Notes under the pieces: generated by a model
What the model was told of the DNA's origin: nothing
What the model saw: the letters and a program-made list of their open reading frames with translations, nothing else
The model's database searches: none
Shown: one piece after another, positions 1-8,350 of the stretch
Layout of the letters: each line of letters begins with the position of its first letter
How positions within the stretch are numbered: position 1 is the stretch's first letter
Position numbers and translations under genes: made by a program
Source of the DNA: Undibacterium cyanobacteriorum
GTDB taxonomy: Bacteria > Pseudomonadota > Gammaproteobacteria > Burkholderiales > Burkholderiaceae_D
Direction of reading: 5' to 3'
DNA length: 64,000 nt
Assembly (NCBI RefSeq): GCF_031326225.1
Contig: NZ_CP133720.1
Span: 310,001 to 374,000 of the forward strand

Positions 1-32
1 TGTAGCAGCCCCCTTCATCAAGAGAGATTTGT

Positions 33-1481
33 ATGGCAAACCTGCATTCGCCCCCTCATCTTTATCGTGATCTCACCAGCGTCGGAGTCGGCATCGTCGT
101 AGCGTTTGGGGTGATGATCTCGCCCGCGGGAAAATATTCCTACGCACTTGCGTTTCTTGTCTGTACGTGTGCGCTTTTGTTACTTCAAGGGGGCATTTTA
201 AGTTTGTTGAGGTCGCACCTGCCTGCTGTTCTTAATGCACCCATGCAGCAGGCGCAACATGATTTGCATTCATGGTTTATGGCTTTTCCTGTCGCCATCG
301 CCGGTTGGATAGTGGCGCGAGGCGAACCTCTCATGGGAACCTCGATCCTGTTTGCAAAAGTTGCGGAGGTGGGGGCCGTGATAGTGATATGTGGGCTCCT
401 TGTACGAGCTTTCGTTCAATGGCCAGAACATGAGACGTGGCTTCAAACAGTCCTCGACAAATTGCATACAGCCAGCGCATTTCTTTGTGTGCTTCTTTTG
501 GCTCTCGGTATCGCGGCGCAACTCCGCACAGCTGACATGCCCCAATCGACCTCGCCGAGTCCGGCGCGCACGCCATTGATTGTGTCGGGATCGGATGCGA
601 CATCGATATCGTCAAAGCCCCCGATTGCTCATCACGCGGAAGTATGCGATCCCGATGATGAGGACGCTGGTGATTGCGACGCAGATCTTGGTGGCGTGAC
701 TTCTCCTACAGTGATCCAAAATACGAGCAGCACGGAAGGAGCCGCTGGCGTGGAATGGACTGATTTCACTTCATTTTTGCGCAGGGTGATTTTTTCCCCC
801 TTAGATAGCGCGGCACAAAATTTAGCAGATTCTCCTTCCTCGTTCCACGCGAGTTCAGCGGCCATTGTTGTCGGTAGTTTGTTGAAGATATTAGGCCGTC
901 TTTATTTGTTATTTTCAAAGGCCAGGGCCACGTCCATCACCAATGAGAGCGAAGGTGAAGTGTTGAGTGAGACAATAGAGCATCTTCTCGATCCTAAGCC
1001 AGCGGATGTGACGAGCGCGGGAGCACTCCCGAAGCTCGAGAACGTGAATCAAGCAAGTTCGCAGCCGATTCTTACTGAAAATGTAGAGACAGCGCCTGAG
1101 CAAGCGACGCACCCTGTCGACAATATCCTTAGAGTTGTTGCGGAGACTGCGTTGCAAGAAGTCCTCAACCCACTCGTTCAAAGCCCCGCGATGGGCTCGA
1201 GTGCGCCTCCTTTTGGGGGCGAACGACAAGCAAGTAGTATTACGAACCAAGCTGGCGATCAAGCGACAAGCACACCGATGGACTTGATTACGCAGCAGGT
1301 GTCCCATGCACTAAGCTATGAGAACCAACAAACCTTAATTCGACTGCAAAATTTGTTGGCACAGACGCAGGTAAATACTCAGTCTAATGGCTTAGAACGA
1401 CACCGACCGCTAGTAGAAAAACTACTCAACATGGCGCAAAGTGCGCAGGCGTCTGCCACAAGTGCGGCGCGACCATCTTAA
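33..1481 (+). CDS. Unrecognised polytopic membrane protein with long disordered tail
   Basis: I do not recognise the family. The first 165 of 482 residues hold about five hydrophobic segments (roughly 15-33, 36-58, 82-96, 106-127 and 145-163), so the N-terminal third is a membrane domain. Residues 170-260 are rich in Ser, Thr, Pro, Asp and Glu. One more hydrophobic stretch (about 274-295) is followed by a Gln/Ser/Thr/Ala-rich tail that looks disordered. The ATG has AGAGAG upstream. The gene points away from the Reb array, which lies on the other strand about 470 bases downstream, so any link to that array is unproven. Reading frame, ribosome binding site and length make it a real gene; its function is unknown. 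Confidence 0.7.
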   Translation: MANLHSPPHLYRDLTSVGVGIVVAFGVMISPAGKYSYALAFLVCTCALLLLQGGILSLLRSHLPAVLNAPMQQAQHDLHSWFMAFPVAIAGWIVARGEPLMGTSILFAKVAEVGAVIVICGLLVRAFVQWPEHETWLQTVLDKLHTASAFLCVLLLALGIAAQLRTADMPQSTSPSPARTPLIVSGSDATSISSKPPIAHHAEVCDPDDEDAGDCDADLGGVTSPTVIQNTSSTEGAAGVEWTDFTSFLRRVIFSPLDSAAQNLADSPSSFHASSAAIVVGSLLKILGRLYLLFSKARATSITNESEGEVLSETIEHLLDPKPADVTSAGALPKLENVNQASSQPILTENVETAPEQATHPVDNILRVVAETALQEVLNPLVQSPAMGSSAPPFGGERQASSITNQAGDQATSTPMDLITQQVSHALSYENQQTLIRLQNLLAQTQVNTQSNGLERHRPLVEKLLNMAQSAQASATSAARPS

Positions 1482-1954
1482 GTTGATGTCGCGATCAAGC
1501 ATCATCAAAAACGAACTTCGGTATGAGTTCAAAGAGAGCGATCATCAATGGATGTGGACACCTTAGGAGCATGGAAAGCGATGATGCGCCTTTGGTGCTG
1601 CAGGTGTGATGGTGCGCAAAAAGAAGGTGCTGAACAAACTGCATTTACCCTACTGCATGTGAGAGCATGACTGCTAGGCGATCAAATGCGTTTTACTAGA
1701 TTTGAAATGAGCGATCGAATTGATTTCACTGATCGACTTGGTTCTACGTGCCTGCATCCAGCTCGACGAGCTGAGTTGTGTGATGAACGATGCCTCGATG
1801 ATTGCTTTGAACTGATGCTGCAAGAACATCGTAAGCACTGCGCCAGTCTGCTCAGTCCTGTGCCGCCCGAATGCGCATCGTCGCACCCCTCAATCGACGC
1901 TGTTCTCAGCAAACTAAGGGGCTTGATGTCTGTAGGTAGAACAAGCTTGGAGAA
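1482..1954. other. Gene-free stretch between convergent genes
   Basis: About 470 bases between the 3' ends of two convergent genes. It holds a short perfect inverted repeat (CAGCTCG-A-CGAGCTG, 1759-1773) and part of a hairpin at the end of the hydrolase gene. An open frame at 1686-1958 (+) has no family match, no clear ribosome binding site and odd composition, so I do not call it a gene. Confidence 0.4.
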
Positions 1955-1968
1955 CTAGTCTTGTTCTA
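1937..1968 (-). terminator. Hairpin at the 3' end of the Reb/HNH/hydrolase array
   Basis: Perfect 9-bp arms TAGAACAAG (1937-1945) and CTTGTTCTA (1960-1968) overlap the stop codon of the hydrolase gene. No T tract follows on the minus strand, so it may protect the 3' end or act only as a weak terminator. Confidence 0.4.
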
Positions 1969-3388
1969 AGATGTCACCCAAGAACGCCCAGGGATGTACG
2001 GTTCCGGTGCCAGCGCAAGTTTTGTAATAATTGTCGTAAATACCTTGAATGATGAGACCACGTACAGGATCACGTTTCGCAGATTGAGTGATGTAGGCCT
2101 CGAGGTATTGCCATTCGCTTGGACGTGGACCTGACGATGATGAAATGCCACGCGCGTCATAGTAGAAAAACATGTTTGCTTTCTTGGCCAGCCAACCCTC
2201 ATACGTGTATGCGCGCATCGATGTAAACTTGTCGGCGGCATTCAGCGTCTGTGTCAGCCACTTTTTTACAGAAACTTTGTCGATGGGTGAAAGAGGTACG
2301 CCCCAGCGTATTAATTGATCGACGACGAAAGAGAAGACCAACCTTCCGCAGCTGCCAATGTCATCGTCATGCGGGTCTTTCTCTCCTTGCCCGAAGCGAC
2401 TATTGGAACCAGGGATGGTGGCATGGCGGCCGCGTGTGTAGATCAATTTGTAGCTCGCCGCGCTCCAGCCGATGAAACCAGCGGGGTTACTGTCAGATGC
2501 AAGTGGGTCCCATATCTTTCTTTTGACTTGCGTACCCATACCTTCACGTACACGCGGCACAACAGCATTGAATCCACTCGAGGTCTCGTCAATCGCGTAG
2601 ATGCCGATGTACTCCATATTTTCCATAGCAGGAATTTGAGCCAGCACTTCCCACCAGTTGCCAGGGCCGGGCACCGGATCAAGTGTGAGGATCTTCAGTT
2701 TCAAACTGGGGAAGAATTGGCCTAGATAGTTGGAAGCGATGATGCAGGCCACCCCGCCTCGACTATGTCCGACGATCGCGACCTGATCGAAGACCTCTAA
2801 GAACTGCTGGATTTTGACGTTGTCCGCGGCACTCCAACGAAGTGTGTAGTCCCCAACTTCAGGATCTTTATTCGTCACGGGGCAAGCGAGATCCGCTAAG
2901 GTGTATCCCATATTGCCAGAGTCAGGCCAGTGTTCCCTGAGTTCGTCAAGCTTTCCCTTTGGTACCAAGTGCAGTGTCACATTCAACATCTGTGCGATAC
3001 CTGCGATTGCAATAAGCTCAATCGACAGTCCGTTGAGAGAATCTAAGGCCATGTTGGTGAGTGTGACCTGGGTTGAGCGGGTAGCGCCCGTGCACTCCCA
3101 TTCCCAATCAAAACTTTGGGGGGCATCGCTGATCATATGTTCCGACCAGATGCGAATTGGTAACTGGTCACAAGTTTCGTTGTACGGCGTACCGCACCCA
3201 TTTAAGGTGGTGCTGATCTTGTATTGATTTTCGGCGCCTTTCCTTTTGTCGCTGAGTAATTGATGTACTTTGCTTGGGATGTACCCGGATTCGACGTTAT
3301 AGCTCGCCATTTCGTTTGGATATCGAAGAACTAGACCATGATCCATGTAGCAATCAGTGCCCGAATAACAGATGGTGAAAGTAGCCAT
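1955..3388 (-). CDS. Alpha/beta-hydrolase, lipase-like, last gene of the Reb array
   Basis: A 477-residue predicted serine hydrolase. The nucleophile elbow GHSRGG lies at about 207-212 (Ser209). LTLDPVPG supplies a likely acid (Asp237) and GRHATIPG a likely histidine (His322), giving a plausible Ser-Asp-His triad. The N-terminus (MATFTICYSGTDC) resembles an alpha/beta-hydrolase group found in some proteobacteria and fungi; this is from memory. The ATG at 3388 is chosen over one 33 bases upstream because AAGAGGA sits just before it. No signal peptide is visible, so export would need another route. It is the last gene on the same strand as the Reb and HNH genes, about 95 bases after the active-type HNH gene. 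A role as a lipid-attacking effector is inferred. Substrate is unknown. Confidence 0.8.
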   Translation of the reverse strand: MATFTICYSGTDCYMDHGLVLRYPNEMASYNVESGYIPSKVHQLLSDKRKGAENQYKISTTLNGCGTPYNETCDQLPIRIWSEHMISDAPQSFDWEWECTGATRSTQVTLTNMALDSLNGLSIELIAIAGIAQMLNVTLHLVPKGKLDELREHWPDSGNMGYTLADLACPVTNKDPEVGDYTLRWSAADNVKIQQFLEVFDQVAIVGHSRGGVACIIASNYLGQFFPSLKLKILTLDPVPGPGNWWEVLAQIPAMENMEYIGIYAIDETSSGFNAVVPRVREGMGTQVKRKIWDPLASDSNPAGFIGWSAASYKLIYTRGRHATIPGSNSRFGQGEKDPHDDDIGSCGRLVFSFVVDQLIRWGVPLSPIDKVSVKKWLTQTLNAADKFTSMRAYTYEGWLAKKANMFFYYDARGISSSSGPRPSEWQYLEAYITQSAKRDPVRGLIIQGIYDNYYKTCAGTGTVHPWAFLGDILEQD

Positions 3389-3483
3389 TTTTTCCTCTTG
3401 TGATGTGGGTGTTAGAACCATCGCGAGTTATGTCGGACACTCTGCTCTGGTCTGGTGTTGTGGTTCAAAGTGTGGCGGTTGTG

Positions 3484-4968
3484 TTAGCTCTTGAAGGGGG
3501 GGAAATTACCGGTTACCCAGATTTCATAGCGTTGAAACTGTCGATAAATTTGGGGATTGTGGCGCGCTTCGTCGAGCAGTTCTCGTATGGTCATACTTCG
3601 CATCAATTTCTGTCCTTGCATCATGAGGACACTATTGTCTTGCTCAGAACTCCAATCAATCGCGAGAGAAATCGCTCGGCGTCCCATAGGATTTCCATAC
3701 ACTTTGTCGGAGTCCGAGATGTAGACTAATCGGCGTCGTCCAGCAAGCTGGAGTTCGTGTTCGAATAACATGTAGCAAAATGCATCGTTATAAGCTTCTG
3801 TCTCAACTGCAGATGGCTCTTCATTGCATTGTTCGAGCATCCGATCGTAAGACTCGATCCACGCAAAATCACCTGGGATGCCTTCGGCATTCCACGTTTG
3901 TATCGCGTCAATGCTGAGCGATGTGTACTGTGGCGTGATGGCGTTCTGCGAAATTGGATTTTCAAGTAGGCCTTGTAAAAATTGGTTGGCAGCGCCCTTA
4001 TCCGGTCCTTGACCTTGCGAAGCCCATAGCAACCCGCGCATATGACGAAGATGACCAACGCGTGATTTGATGAGCGCGGGTCGATTAAGACCTAGCACAT
4101 TAATATTGCTACTGCCACGTCGCAGGCTGATATCTTTAGTACCTTGTAACCACATCTGAAAGTCTTGGTCGACCTGATAGTCGCTCGTTGCAACCGTGAT
4201 GGAATTACTCTGTCCTGGAATCATCCTTGGCTTGGTCCAGAGTTCTTGGCTGGTCCGTTCTATAGTCCAGCCTTTGGTCTGCGAGTAAAAAGCAGCGACG
4301 AGGTCAAATGGATAAGCGCGACCGTTCAATGGATTGAAGCGGATGTAGCGACGAGGGTCTTCTAAATATGGGTTGATCAAAATCGCCTGTTCGGTTTCCG
4401 GCGCGTTGATTTGATTTCCACCGATAACTTCGAAATAGTTCTTTTTGTAGGCTTGATTGCAAATGCTGCACGAGTAGAATAAATTACGTGGATCGTAAGC
4501 GAGTTGGTAGTAAGCAGGGCGGAATAAATTATTCGACCACGCATTGCTGTATCCCGCTTTGGGGCGGAAGTGTTCGACATCACCATATTCGCTCTGTTGA
4601 ATCAGGGTCTCGCAATAAGCGCAGCGACCGCAGTGTGACTTAACAAGAGTAGATTTGATGGTCTCATTTGCATATAGCTCGGTTCTAAATGCAGCGGATG
4701 TAAAACCAACCATTTGTTGGTCACTCTCGACGAACTTCCCATCTTGTTCTTGTCTGACCCTTTCCGTGAAGAAGGCCACATTGTTGACAAGTGCTGTCGG
4801 GTAATTTAGATGCACGAGCTTTTGTCTATCGTCGACCGTGAGCAGCCGATACTTTCGGCTTGGGTGAGAGAGTAGGTTGACCAAGTCTCTCATTTTTTGA
4901 ACTAACTGGTCTGCTTGTTCAAGTACTGTTGGATCTTGCTCTGGCGTGACATAGGGAATTTGCATCAT
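3484..4968 (-). CDS. HNH endonuclease of the PtuB-like type, intact motif
   Basis: A 494-residue protein with a zinc-bound HNH fold near residues 113-176: CGRCAYC (Cys113, Cys116, Cys119), DVEHFRPK (Asp130, Glu132, His133), then CSICN (Cys167, Cys170, Asn171) followed by two lysines. The order CxYCE, DVEHFRP, CxxCN-xxx-K is that of the HNH nucleases of Septu (PtuB) and retron Ec78 defence systems. Family members cut DNA; the target here is unknown. The remaining 300 residues have no motif I recognise but align along their whole length with the protein encoded just upstream (5054-6592), including a shared end (WVTGNFPP here, WVEGDFPP there). No ATPase partner (PtuA-like) is present, which argues against a standard Septu system. 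AGCAGGA precedes the doubled ATG. Position in the Reb array suggests an effector. Confidence 0.85.
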   Translation of the reverse strand: MMQIPYVTPEQDPTVLEQADQLVQKMRDLVNLLSHPSRKYRLLTVDDRQKLVHLNYPTALVNNVAFFTERVRQEQDGKFVESDQQMVGFTSAAFRTELYANETIKSTLVKSHCGRCAYCETLIQQSEYGDVEHFRPKAGYSNAWSNNLFRPAYYQLAYDPRNLFYSCSICNQAYKKNYFEVIGGNQINAPETEQAILINPYLEDPRRYIRFNPLNGRAYPFDLVAAFYSQTKGWTIERTSQELWTKPRMIPGQSNSITVATSDYQVDQDFQMWLQGTKDISLRRGSSNINVLGLNRPALIKSRVGHLRHMRGLLWASQGQGPDKGAANQFLQGLLENPISQNAITPQYTSLSIDAIQTWNAEGIPGDFAWIESYDRMLEQCNEEPSAVETEAYNDAFCYMLFEHELQLAGRRRLVYISDSDKVYGNPMGRRAISLAIDWSSEQDNSVLMMQGQKLMRSMTIRELLDEARHNPQIYRQFQRYEIWVTGNFPPFKS

Positions 4969-5053
4969 GATGGTCGTATCCTGCTATTTGAAAGTGGTCT
5001 GTATTTACGCTGGCGCTAGGATTGAGATTGGTGGCCGAGTTGCTTGATGCCGG

Positions 5054-6592
5054 CTACACCAAAGGCGGGAAATCCCCTTCCACCCATAAATGATTGTTCG
5101 CAAATAAATTGCGCACTTCGAGAGGTCGAGAGGATGCCAACTCTTGAAAACTGGTCTCCCAGATATGGTTCTTGGACTTGACCTTAATCACCTTGGCCCC
5201 ATCGTTCCACCAGTCCACCGCAATGAACAAAGACTTCTCTGGATTGTCGGCACCATAGGTGCTGTCATCGGCACATAGGTTGACCAAGCGACGTTTTCCT
5301 GCAATGTGCAGTTCGTTTTCAAACATCATGTACATCACACTTGACATCAACCAAGTTGGAAACCCAGGTTTAGGCCAAGTTTGTACCGGCAGGTTTGTAC
5401 TCGAAATTTGTGCATTACTGTTGGGTTGATTGCTCGACTGAATATTGGGCTTAGACGCAGGTTGATCTTCTTGAACGGTGCCAGAACTGGCCACGGCTTC
5501 GTTGCTTTCTGGCAGTAGTTGCGCCAGACAAGTTTGAACAACATCGAGGTTGAGCGAGTGATATTGAAGCTGTTGGCTCAGGAGAGTTGTCACGACCTTA
5601 GCGAGGGTTTGTGGATCGATGTGCGTGATGTCGCTGGTCGCGGATTGGGCATTCAATTGGGTGCTGAGTTGCGTACTCAGGGTTTGCGCTTGCACCAGTC
5701 GACTGGCACTTAAGGCCTTGCGATTGAGTCCAAAGCAATCGATGTTAGCTTGGCCGCGCGGATAGCTGTCACCCTGACTGGACAACCATACTCGAAAAGA
5801 TTGATCCAAGTCTGGAGTCGATAAAGCTTTTCCTTGTGCATCGACTTGCAAAGGAATCGCACGTGGATTTTTCCAAACTAAGCGCGTGACCGCTTCAGTG
5901 GTGAGGTTCTGCGTCGCTTGATAAAAGGCTTGTACGCGATCGAACGCATACGCATTGCCATTGAGAGGATTAAAACGTAAGAATTCCCGCGGTTGCTCCC
6001 AGTAGGGAGCGAGCAACAATGCTTGTTCATCATTGGGGTTAGCGCTACGGAGTCCCTGCACGGGAAAGTAAGCACTTTTATGCTGTTCGCCACAAGCTGG
6101 GCAAACCAAGTATAAATTGGTCGGTGCGTATGCCTGCTGCCAGTAGAGCGAGCGTAAGGTCGTTTGTTGATCGAAGATGACAGACTGTGGTCGGAAACTG
6201 AAAACGGAACCTCCACCGCTAGGTTCCAGAAAACTCTCACAGAACGCGCAGCAACCTTGATGAGTGTCACGAAGGTGCTGTGTGATGTTCAGATTGGCGT
6301 ACAGAGAAGGATCAAATGCGGCATAAGTAAAACCGATTTGAACCTGATCCTGAAAGCGTTTTCCTTCTAATCCAGAACTAGGAATGCGTTGCGTGACGAG
6401 CACCAAATTGTCGACAAGATCTTGCGCATAGCCTTCTTGGCTCAAGGTCCGTCGATCAGCTTTGGTCAGAGTGCGATGTTTTTTCCCAACCGCGATGCGT
6501 TCAAGCAGATCTTGCATTTGTTGAAGCGCCGCTTTCTGTTTAAAGGCTTGGTCGGCACTGAGCTTCGTATCGGAGTATGGAATTGGCATCAT
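5054..6592 (-). CDS. HNH-nuclease paralogue with lost catalytic motif
   Basis: A 512-residue full-length paralogue of the neighbouring HNH protein. Both start MMxIPY and both end with a W-V-x-G-x-FPP motif. The zinc cysteines are kept (Cys115, Cys118, Cys164, Cys167), but the segment equal to GDVEHFRPK reads GSVFSFRPQ, so Asp, Glu and the catalytic His are all replaced, and the Asn after the second CxxC is Gly. It should be inactive as an HNH nuclease. Compared with its partner it has an extra Gln/Ser/Asn-rich insertion near 370-405. TAGGAGAG precedes the doubled ATG. It could be a structural or regulatory partner, a cognate inhibitor of the active copy, or a decayed duplicate. The frame is open throughout, which favours a kept function. 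Confidence 0.8.
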   Translation of the reverse strand: MMPIPYSDTKLSADQAFKQKAALQQMQDLLERIAVGKKHRTLTKADRRTLSQEGYAQDLVDNLVLVTQRIPSSGLEGKRFQDQVQIGFTYAAFDPSLYANLNITQHLRDTHQGCCAFCESFLEPSGGGSVFSFRPQSVIFDQQTTLRSLYWQQAYAPTNLYLVCPACGEQHKSAYFPVQGLRSANPNDEQALLLAPYWEQPREFLRFNPLNGNAYAFDRVQAFYQATQNLTTEAVTRLVWKNPRAIPLQVDAQGKALSTPDLDQSFRVWLSSQGDSYPRGQANIDCFGLNRKALSASRLVQAQTLSTQLSTQLNAQSATSDITHIDPQTLAKVVTTLLSQQLQYHSLNLDVVQTCLAQLLPESNEAVASSGTVQEDQPASKPNIQSSNQPNSNAQISSTNLPVQTWPKPGFPTWLMSSVMYMMFENELHIAGKRRLVNLCADDSTYGADNPEKSLFIAVDWWNDGAKVIKVKSKNHIWETSFQELASSRPLEVRNLFANNHLWVEGDFPPLV

Positions 6593-6611
6593 GATTAAGC
6601 TCTCCTAGCTG

Positions 6612-6630
6612 AATGCTGCGAGGCAGCGTT
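6612..6630 (-). other. Intercistronic hairpin
   Basis: AATGCTGC and GCAGCGTT pair (one G-T) around a 3-nt loop (GAG) between the 201-residue protein gene and the degenerate HNH gene. It may stabilise or trim the transcript. No T tract. Confidence 0.35.
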
Positions 6631-6645
6631 GGCTATTGAATGGAC

Positions 6646-7251
6646 TCACTCAGAGCCCCAGTTGTTCAGATTCGGACGTGCGGCCGGATTACTCGCGAGT
6701 TGTGCGGACACGGCAGCTACGGCCGCGCTTACACTTTGTATGGCGCTGCGGGCGTTGCTGGTATCTGAGGTGGCAGGAATGACGGCGCTATTCAATGCGC
6801 TAGTGTCTGCGCTCGCCATCGGTGTGGCTGACGAGGTGCTAGGATCGGCGTCATTGTTGGTGGGAGTCGCGACGGTGCTGGAGTTCGTTGCATCGGGCGA
6901 ACTGACCGCATTCGCTGTATTGTTCACGGCGTTGACGACCGGCGTTAAAGTTGTGTGATCCTGGCCTACCGAATTTTGATCTGAATTCTGGTCAGAGGTT
7001 GTTGGTGCGGCGTTGGACTGGCTGTTGGCACTATTCCCTAGTGCCACCAGGCCTTGATATGCTTGTTGCAGTACTGGGATACCCGCGACGATTGTTTGCG
7101 CGATCGATTGCAGTTGTTCGAGCGCCTCTTGAAGCTGCTGCGCACTGCTAGTGCAATACTGAGCGAGATCGTTCTGATAGGTCTGTAAGTCTTGCACAAT
7201 CTGTCCGATATTCACATTCGAAGGAGTGTTGAGATTGTTTGGCGTAGTCAT
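6646..7251 (-). CDS. Unrecognised Reb-array protein, helical start and Ala/Ser/Thr-rich tail
   Basis: A 201-residue protein of no recognised family. Residues 13-70 look like amphipathic helices rich in Gln, Leu and Ile (IGQIVQDLQTYQNDL, LQEALEQLQSIAQTIV). Residues 75-165 are low-complexity Ala/Ser/Thr/Asn/Asp, and 165-195 look helical again. TTAGGACA precedes the ATG. It sits 45 bases after the 117-residue gene and 53 bases before the HNH pair on the same strand. No signal peptide or membrane segment is clear. Composition resembles other R-body-locus proteins, so a role in ribbon assembly or in joining cargo to the ribbon is a guess from context. Confidence 0.7.
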   Translation of the reverse strand: MTTPNNLNTPSNVNIGQIVQDLQTYQNDLAQYCTSSAQQLQEALEQLQSIAQTIVAGIPVLQQAYQGLVALGNSANSQSNAAPTTSDQNSDQNSVGQDHTTLTPVVNAVNNTANAVSSPDATNSSTVATPTNNDADPSTSSATPMASADTSALNSAVIPATSDTSNARSAIQSVSAAVAAVSAQLASNPAARPNLNNWGSE

Positions 7252-7296
7252 CGTGATGTCCTAAGTCTAGCGAGAAAGGTGTGGTGGCAAGAGACT

Positions 7297-7650
7297 TCAA
7301 TCGCCGACAGGAAAATTGTTGAGCAAAGTGCTCGCGTCTTGACCAATTTGTGCGAAGCTTTGCATGCCACTTGTGGCCACTGACTGCGCTTGTGTAATGA
7401 CTTGGGCGAAGGCAGGATCTTTGGTCGCGATCATCTGCGCCAGTGCCACACCCATCGCAGTGGCGCTCATGGTGTTCATGTTGCGCATATTGTCGGTTGC
7501 GTCTTGAATCGCCATCGCGGCAGATTGGGCCACAGATTGATATGCCTTGCCCGCGCCTGCATGTTTAATGACGCTGCTGAGCATCGTGGTCTGTTGCAAT
7601 ACGTCGAGCGTATTCAGAATTTGCGGATTGACAGTCGTGATATCGCTCAT
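7297..7650 (-). CDS. Small Reb-array protein, distant Reb-like
   Basis: A 117-residue Ala/Gln/Met-rich protein, probably all helix. The start (TTVNPQILNTLDVLQ) resembles the VNxQITDxVTQxN opening of RebB proteins, and the middle repeats the pattern of small residues with Met and Gln (SAAMAIQDATDNMRNMN). I read it as a distant member of the Reb group, not a typical RebB. AGGGAG precedes the ATG. It lies between the tailed Reb-like protein and the 201-residue protein, all on the minus strand. A structural or assembly role in the R-body is inferred from context alone. Confidence 0.7.
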   Translation of the reverse strand: MSDITTVNPQILNTLDVLQQTTMLSSVIKHAGAGKAYQSVAQSAAMAIQDATDNMRNMNTMSATAMGVALAQMIATKDPAFAQVITQAQSVATSGMQSFAQIGQDASTLLNNFPVGD

Positions 7651-7716
7651 GTCATTGCTCCCTAATTAGATCGTGCGTTGAAGTCGGCTTGTTGGATGGC
7701 TTGTTGTATGGCTTAT

Positions 7717-8280
7717 TTAATGGGTTGGTGCAGCAGGCGCTGGCGCAGCGCTTGGCGCACCCGTGGGTGCGCTCGTGCTTGTATTTGTTGTTGCTGTATT
7801 CGTTGCTGGCGTTGTGGTCGTGCCAGCTGCGGCATTGCTTGGCAAGTTTTTCTGCAAATTTTGTAGAGTGGCGATTAAGCTCGCCAATTCTGCCGCTGAG
7901 ATCTGGCCTGTCGAAGCAGTCGCCACTTCAGCCGCTGCCGCATGCGCCATCGCATTGGCCTGCGAAATTAAGGCGTTTGGGTCAAGCGCAGGTGGTGATA
8001 ATGGTGTAAATGGTGGAGGCAATTTTGGTGCTGGTGGTATCGGTGGCGCCATTTGCGCTTGGAGAATACGAGCACAGGTCGAGGTCGCCGCTGCAGACGC
8101 AGAGACTTGTGCGTTTTGTTGAGCGTTGACCGCATTGTGCATCAACATACCCAGCGCTTCCGCACCGGCAATATTCAGAAATCCGAGCGACTGTGAGGCG
8201 GCACTTCCCAGTACTAAGGTGCTGGCTTGACTTACAGAATCGGTGATTTGATCATTCACAGCGGTAGCGTAGGCTCCCAT
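7717..8280 (-). CDS. Reb-family protein with long Pro/Ala/Thr-rich tail
   Basis: A 187-residue protein. Residues 1-70 match the RebB pattern (TAVNDQITDSVSQAS, then LGMLMHNAVNAQQNAQ). They are followed by a proline-rich linker (about 76-98, PPIPPAPKLPPP), a predicted helix (about 100-150) and an Ala/Thr/Ser/Pro tail. The ATG at 8280 is preferred over one 27 bases upstream because AAGGAG lies at the right distance. Typical RebB proteins stop near 90-110 residues, so the extension is unusual. It could tether the ribbon to another component or cap it. The antisense frames here are shadows of the Ala/Pro-rich sequence. Confidence 0.85.
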   Translation of the reverse strand: MGAYATAVNDQITDSVSQASTLVLGSAASQSLGFLNIAGAEALGMLMHNAVNAQQNAQVSASAAATSTCARILQAQMAPPIPPAPKLPPPFTPLSPPALDPNALISQANAMAHAAAAEVATASTGQISAAELASLIATLQNLQKNLPSNAAAGTTTTPATNTATTNTSTSAPTGAPSAAPAPAAPTH

Positions 8281-8315
8281 AATTTTCTCCTTACGAATGC
8301 AATGCATTCCAAATT

Positions 8316-8337
8316 AAAAGACCATGAATGGCATGGT
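8316..8337 (-). terminator. Intercistronic hairpin with short T tract
   Basis: ACCATG (8321-8326) and CATGGT (8332-8337) enclose a 5-nt loop. Read on the minus strand the stem is followed by CTTTTAATTT. A weak terminator or attenuator between the 76-residue Reb-like gene and the tailed Reb gene fits. Confidence 0.45.
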
Positions 8338-8350
8338 TCCGTTAAGTAAA

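Noticed and set aside
1686..1958. 90-codon open frame on the plus strand between convergent genes
   Set aside because: No ribosome binding site, no family signs, and it overlaps the 3' hairpin and end of the hydrolase gene.
3484..6592. The HNH pair as a complete Septu or retron defence system
   Set aside because: No ATPase, reverse transcriptase or retron RNA is visible nearby, so a standard system of either type is not supported.
6629..8122. Long Ala/Val-rich open frames on the plus strand
   Set aside because: They are antisense shadows of the Ala/Pro/Thr-rich Reb-array genes, which have proper ribosome binding sites and family motifs.
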